From: Candidatus Thorarchaeota archaeon
Lineage (GTDB): Archaea > Asgardarchaeota > Thorarchaeia > Thorarchaeales > Thorarchaeaceae
Direction: 5' to 3'
Assembly: GCA_016840965.1 (NCBI GenBank)
Contig: JAEORI010000328.1
Location: 1-17,195 of the forward strand
Length of the DNA: 17,195 bases
Part shown: positions 14,722-17,195 of the stretch, piece by piece
Position numbering within the stretch: the stretch's first letter is position 1
How the letters are laid out: every line of letters begins with the position of its first letter
The notes under the pieces: model-generated
What the model saw: the letters and a program-made list of their open reading frames with translations, nothing else
Databases searched by the model: none
What the model was told of the DNA's origin: nothing
Made by a program: the position numbers and the translations under genes

Positions 14722-15476
14722 CATGTGCGATTGATGTTGATCATGTATTTTTCAAATATGATGAGTTCAAAATGGAAGACATCAACTTCCAACTACATGT
14801 TGGTGAACAGAAAGCCCTTGCTGGTTTGAATGGGTCTGGAAAAACCACGTTGTTCAAGCTGCTTCTTGGACTGCTTGAGCCTGACTCGGGTGATATCTAC
14901 ATCTTTGACAAGAAGCTCACAAAAGATACACTTTGGGAAATCAGGCAGGATGTTGGTTTTCTGTTTCAAAATCCTGATGACCAGCTATTTGCACCAACTG
15001 TATGGGAGGATGTTGCTTTTGGTCCGCGTAATTTAGGATTATCAAAAGAAGAAGTCGAGGATAGGGTGGAGTGGGCACTCGAAAGAGTTGGCATGTCTAA
15101 GTATGTGAACCGACCGGTAAATCAGATAAGTCACGGGCAAGCAAAACGAGTTGCACTTGCTGGAATCATTGCGATGAGACCAAGCATCTTGATTCTTGAT
15201 GAACCCTTTTCGGGACTTGACTTTAAGATGGTTACAAATATGATCGACATCATCCAGAAATTAAGACAGGAAGGTGCTAGTATACTCTTTACAACTCACA
15301 ATAGTTTCTACATCGAAACTTGGTCAGACTCGGTTGCTGTGATAAAGGACGGTCGTATTGTTTACGATGGACCTACAAAAGAGGCAATGAGTAGTAAAGC
15401 TGTGTTTGAAAATATTGGCGATTGGGGTCAACTGAGAGAACAGATCATGTCTGTCAGAAGTTCCCTTCTAGAATGA
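14718..15476 (+). CDS. cbiO: ECF transporter ATP-binding protein CbiO (nickel/cobalt)
   Basis: A 252-residue ABC ATPase with Walker A GLNGSGKTT (36-44), Q-loop FQNPDDQLFAPTVWEDVAFGP (from 83), signature helix ISHGQAKRVALAG (137-149), Walker B ILILDEPFSGLD (157-168) and switch His194 in TTHN. The NPDDQLF sequence is typical of CbiO/EcfA. Oddity: the signature reads ISHGQ rather than LSGGQ, keeping the GQ pair. It energises the membrane fusion protein encoded just upstream; the start codon overlaps that gene's stop (ATGA), with GGAGG at 14703-14707 as ribosome site. One ATPase gene implies a homodimer. The stop lies 45 bp before the tRNA gene. Confidence 0.93.
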   Translation: MTCAIDVDHVFFKYDEFKMEDINFQLHVGEQKALAGLNGSGKTTLFKLLLGLLEPDSGDIYIFDKKLTKDTLWEIRQDVGFLFQNPDDQLFAPTVWEDVAFGPRNLGLSKEEVEDRVEWALERVGMSKYVNRPVNQISHGQAKRVALAGIIAMRPSILILDEPFSGLDFKMVTNMIDIIQKLRQEGASILFTTHNSFYIETWSDSVAVIKDGRIVYDGPTKEAMSSKAVFENIGDWGQLREQIMSVRSSLLE

Positions 15477-15487
15477 GTTCGATATGG

Positions 15488-15493
15488 TTAAAA
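15488..15493 (+). promoter_or_regulatory. TATA (box A) element of tRNA-Leu
   Basis: TTAAAA (within GGTTAAAAGG) is centred about 31 nt upstream of the first tRNA base at 15522, the expected place for an archaeal TATA box with a start a few bases before the tRNA. Confidence 0.55.
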
Positions 15494-15521
15494 GGCACTT
15501 TCCAAGAACTCCAATTTGAAA

Positions 15522-15609
15522 GCGGAGGTTGCCAAGCCAGGTCAAAGGCGTAGGGTTCAGATCCCTATTTCGTAGGAATTCGCGAGTTCGAATCTCGCCC
15601 TCCGCACCA
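15522..15609 (+). tRNA. tRNA-Leu (anticodon CAG), CCA encoded
   Basis: An 88-nt class II tRNA. Acceptor stem GCGGAGG (15522-15528) pairs with CCTCCGC (15599-15605), followed by discriminator A and encoded CCA (15607-15609). The D stem is GCC/GGC. The anticodon stem TAGGG/CCCTA encloses loop TTCAGAT with CAG at 15558-15560. A 14-nt variable arm, typical of leucine tRNAs, follows. The T arm is GCGAG-TTCGAAT-CTCGC (15582-15598). All stems pair perfectly and there is no intron. The last 22 bases recur twice downstream, so the gene appears to be the anchor of inserted segments. Confidence 0.95.
15588..15609 (+). repeat. Direct repeat R1: 3' end of tRNA-Leu (part of T loop to CCA)
   Basis: Copy inside the functional tRNA. 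It differs from R2 and R3 at one base (G at 15590, the T-loop position; A in the others). The match with R2 continues two further bases (CC, 15610-15611). Probable attachment-site copy. Confidence 0.85.
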
Positions 15610-15617
15610 CCTATTTT

Positions 15618-15965
15618 TCATGTTGCTTGTACTGTACTCGTTAGCCCTTCTTCAATCTCGCGTGTAGTTCTAGTGTATTCCCGATATTTTCTCCAATGTC
15701 TTAATCCAGCAAATAGACCCAGTATAGCCTCGGTGAATGCTGCAATTGAAAAATACACACATTCGGTGCGGATTGCCTCAGCACTAATACTGAGTAGGAA
15801 CCACAAAGATGATAGAATTATCCCAAAGATGACAAATAAAATAGACCGCGAGAAAATTTCTTGACTTCGTTCTAGAGATGGTTTTGTGGCAAGAGCATCA
15901 CATAGAATTACTCCAACAACAGCCGTCAATAGTAGAAGTACAAAGAGCATAACTATTTCAAACAT
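15618..15965 (-). CDS. Small membrane protein in cassette 1
   Basis: A 115-residue protein, family not recognised. Three hydrophobic segments are visible: about 4-22 (VMLFVLLLLTAVVGVIL), 41-61 (SILFVIFGIILSSLWFLLSI) and 69-88 (VYFSIAAFTEAILGLFAG). A basic stretch (RHWRKYREYTRTTR) and short polar tail follow, so an integral membrane protein is likely. The stop lies 7 bp from repeat R1 and the start 46 bp from repeat R2, so the gene nearly fills the segment between the repeats. ATG at 15965 is the natural start, with weak AAGATGGT before it. It is read opposite to the tRNA. No integrase, recombinase or toxin motif is seen. Confidence 0.65.
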   Translation of the reverse strand: MFEIVMLFVLLLLTAVVGVILCDALATKPSLERSQEIFSRSILFVIFGIILSSLWFLLSISAEAIRTECVYFSIAAFTEAILGLFAGLRHWRKYREYTRTTREIEEGLTSTVQAT

Positions 15966-16011
15966 ACCATCTTCAACCCACGATTATTAGACTATGGTTC
16001 ATTCATCCTTA

Positions 16012-16033
16012 TCAAATCTCGCCCTCCGCACCA
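16012..16033 (+). repeat. Direct repeat R2 of the tRNA-Leu 3' end
   Basis: Twenty-two bases matching the tRNA-Leu 3' end except one (A for G in the T loop), and identical to R3. It includes the whole 3' acceptor strand, discriminator and CCA. No tRNA 5' part precedes it. Lies 424 bp from R1. Confidence 0.85.
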
Positions 16034-16048
16034 CCATCACTTTCTAAC

Positions 16049-16273
16049 TCAATCATTGCTTCGCTTCCAATTCCAATGAAGCAATCCAAATCCTACAACA
16101 AGACAGAATACACCAAATGCAAGAAGCTCCAACAACTGTTGAAAATCTGATGTTTCAGATGTAAAGAGTGTATATAGAGAAGAAGGAATAAGGATAATCC
16201 CAATTAAACAGCAAATAGAACCCGTTGCAGGAGTAGCTGAATCAGTACCGTGTTTTGTAAAATCGAGCTTCAA
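16049..16273 (-). CDS. Small membrane protein in cassette 2, starting inside repeat R3
   Basis: A 74-residue protein, family not recognised, with two hydrophobic segments (about 18-37, GSICCLIGIILIPSSLYTLF; about 47-66, LLELLAFGVFCLVVGFGLLH) and a basic end (HWNWKRSND). No ATG is in frame; the only good start is TTG at 16273, which lies within repeat R3. The antisense of the tRNA acceptor strand (GGAGG, 16285-16281) is seven nt upstream and forms a strong ribosome site. The stop is 15 bp from the end of R2. The gene therefore fills its segment, as in cassette 1. Coding status rests on the open frame, the membrane-like composition and this ribosome site. Confidence 0.55.
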   Translation of the reverse strand: MKLDFTKHGTDSATPATGSICCLIGIILIPSSLYTLFTSETSDFQQLLELLAFGVFCLVVGFGLLHWNWKRSND

Positions 16274-16291
16274 ATCTCGCCCTCCGCACCA
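16270..16291 (+). repeat. Direct repeat R3 of the tRNA-Leu 3' end
   Basis: Identical to R2 over 22 bases. Weaker similarity extends a few bases further upstream into the T stem (CGAGC before it, against CGAG in the tRNA). Lies 258 bp from R2 and marks the outer edge of the array; no further copy follows before the Lrp gene. Confidence 0.85.
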
Positions 16292-16357
16292 TCCTTTCGC
16301 TCTAATTTAATTTGCAGCACTATGAAAATTTAAAACCCAGACTTTAAATTTGTCATT

Positions 16358-16807
16358 TCAGGGTATGCTCTCTTCCTGAGGGAGGATGAACATGGTTTCT
16401 ATCCTTTCTACTCCCTCGAGCTTTTCGAGTTCTCCAGTGATAAAACGCGCAAGCTTTGAGATATCCTTCACCTGTATCATTAAGATGAAGTTGGCTGGTC
16501 CTGATGTCCTAAGAACATTAGATATTTCGCTATACTTGCTGAGTTTCCAATAGATTCTGTCTGACTCTCCGGGTTGACAGGTGATTAACGCGATGACTTG
16601 TACTTCAAATCCTAATTTCCTGTGATTGAGCTCGAGAGTATATTTCTTAATTACTCCAATTTTGACCAAACGTTCCATTCTGTTTCTTATAGAACTAGGA
16701 CTGAGGTTTACAACAGCTGCAATATCTCTTAGAGAACTCCGGGCATTCTCTGAGAGTATCTCAATTATTTTTAGGTCGTTTTCATCAATTTTCTCTATTG
16801 ACTCCAT
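16358..16807 (-). CDS. AsnC/Lrp family transcriptional regulator
   Basis: A 149-residue protein of standard Lrp length. The N-terminal winged helix-turn-helix (IDENDLKIIEILSENARSSLRDIAAVVNLSPSSIRNRMERLVKIGVIKKYT, about 7-57) is followed by an RAM/ACT effector domain (VQVIALITCQPGESDRIYWKLSKY...GPANFILMIQVKDISKLARFITGELEKLEGVERIETMFIL). Family knowledge: such proteins are dimeric to octameric DNA-binding regulators, often sensing amino acids and frequently autoregulated; the effector here cannot be told. ATG at 16807 has AGGGATG upstream. It follows the aIF5A stop by 28 bp on the same strand, so cotranscription is likely, and an inverted repeat covers the junction. Confidence 0.9.
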   Translation of the reverse strand: MESIEKIDENDLKIIEILSENARSSLRDIAAVVNLSPSSIRNRMERLVKIGVIKKYTLELNHRKLGFEVQVIALITCQPGESDRIYWKLSKYSEISNVLRTSGPANFILMIQVKDISKLARFITGELEKLEGVERIETMFILPQEESIP

Positions 16808-16839
16808 CTAGAACATCCCTGCTTGAAAGAATGCTCTAG
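16808..16839. promoter_or_regulatory. Inverted repeat at the aIF5A - Lrp junction
   Basis: CTAGAACAT (16808-16816) and ATGCTCTAG (16831-16839) are inverted copies matching at eight of nine positions with a 14-bp spacer. The right arm contains the aIF5A stop codon and the left arm abuts the Lrp start codon. It could be an Lrp operator for autoregulation or an RNA hairpin affecting Lrp translation. Confidence 0.35.
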
Positions 16840-17195
16840 GTCTTGACCCTAGTAATAACGCGGGTTCCCATTACATCCCAGACTTCAACTGCAACATTCA
16901 ACTCAATCTTCGATATAATCTCTTGATCATTTGGCTTTGGAACTTCATAGGTTTCGAATGTTTCACTATCCATAAGACTGTAAGTTTCGCCCATATCTGC
17001 TATAACTGTTGCACTAGTCTTCTCAATGAGTGGGACATCCACCATCCGGTCTGCTGGCATGATAACATTACGCTTTCGATTATCAAAGAAACCGATCGCT
17101 ACAATGTTTGCCTTGGCTGCGCCATGCTTGCCAGGCTTTGATTTTTCAACTGACACAACTTTGCAAGGTTCTCCATCTATCAGAAAGTAGCTTCC
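16836..17195 (-). CDS. Translation initiation factor aIF5A (N terminus cut by window edge)
   Basis: An open frame runs from the right edge to a TAG at 16836-16838, giving 119 visible residues that begin GSYFLIDGEPCKVVSVEKSK. The hypusination loop KPGKHG is intact and the N-terminal SH3-like domain continues with AAKANIVAIGFFDNRKRN. The C-terminal OB domain ends NVAVEVWDVMGTRVITRVKT. Family knowledge: aIF5A carries hypusine or deoxyhypusine on the loop Lys and relieves ribosome stalling. Only about 10-20 residues should be missing at the N terminus. An internal GTG at 17154-17156 is not the true start because family sequence continues upstream of it. Likely the first gene of an operon with the Lrp gene. 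Confidence 0.96.
   Translation of the reverse strand, partial: GSYFLIDGEPCKVVSVEKSKPGKHGAAKANIVAIGFFDNRKRNVIMPADRMVDVPLIEKTSATVIADMGETYSLMDSETFETYEVPKPNDQEIISKIELNVAVEVWDVMGTRVITRVKT

Noticed and set aside
15618..16273. An insertion sequence or transposon between the tRNA repeats
   Set aside because: No transposase, no terminal inverted repeats; the proteins are small membrane proteins.
16255..16291. A second tRNA gene or tRNA fragment gene at repeat R3
   Set aside because: Only a T-arm-like trace and the 3' acceptor strand are present. The T loop is altered and no D arm, anticodon arm or 5' acceptor strand lies upstream.
15588..16291. A CRISPR array from the repeated 22-bp units
   Set aside because: Only three copies with spacing of 424 and 258 bp, each interval coding, and the repeat is part of a tRNA.

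Overview
The window reads as archaeal chromosome. It holds a partial aIF5A with its hypusination loop, a CODH/ACS alpha subunit of the archaeal CdhA type, formylmethanofuran dehydrogenase (Fwd) and heterodisulfide reductase (Hdr) proteins, an AsnC/Lrp regulator, and A/T boxes at archaeal spacing before the tRNA. The gene set suggests an anaerobe with the archaeal Wood-Ljungdahl pathway. An Asgard or other deep-branching, non-methanogenic lineage is plausible, but the sequence alone does not settle this.

Positions 1-3450 (minus strand) are a CODH/Fwd block. From upstream to downstream it holds a small Fe-S protein, a FwdB-like molybdopterin subunit that appears to lack the metal-ligating Cys, the CODH nickel-insertion ATPase CooC, and, after a 177-bp gap containing a palindromic operator candidate, cdhA running off the left edge. 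Divergently, 3616-7409 encodes an HdrA-MvhD fusion overlapping an eight-cluster FwdF-like polyferredoxin. A lone fwdD (7378-7773, minus) converges on the polyferredoxin and overlaps it tail to tail. Together these look like a partial, rearranged Fwd-Hdr electron-transfer module, with no FwdA, FwdC, HdrB or HdrC in view.

Positions 7910-9355 hold a DUF166-DUF3786 pair. Positions 9547-10605 encode a Gfo/Idh/MocA-fold protein that has lost the usual catalytic Lys and His, followed by a clear hairpin terminator. Positions 10724-12851 (minus) are a likely nikR - metallophosphoesterase - double zinc-ribbon operon. Divergent from nikR, 12955-15476 is a nickel/cobalt ECF transporter compressed into two genes (a CbiM-PDGLE-CbiQ fusion plus CbiO). 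The shared promoter carries repeated GTAACAC half-sites. CdhA, CooC, NikR and the transporter make nickel supply a theme of the window.

Positions 15522-15609 are tRNA-Leu(CAG) with encoded CCA. Its last 22 bp recur twice downstream (16012-16033 and 16270-16291), bounding two compact segments of 424 and 258 bp. Each segment holds one small membrane-protein gene on the opposite strand. This looks like a tandem array of tRNA-anchored mini-cassettes without an integrase of their own, and is the most unusual structure here. The window closes with an aIF5A - Lrp/AsnC operon (minus strand, aIF5A cut by the right edge).
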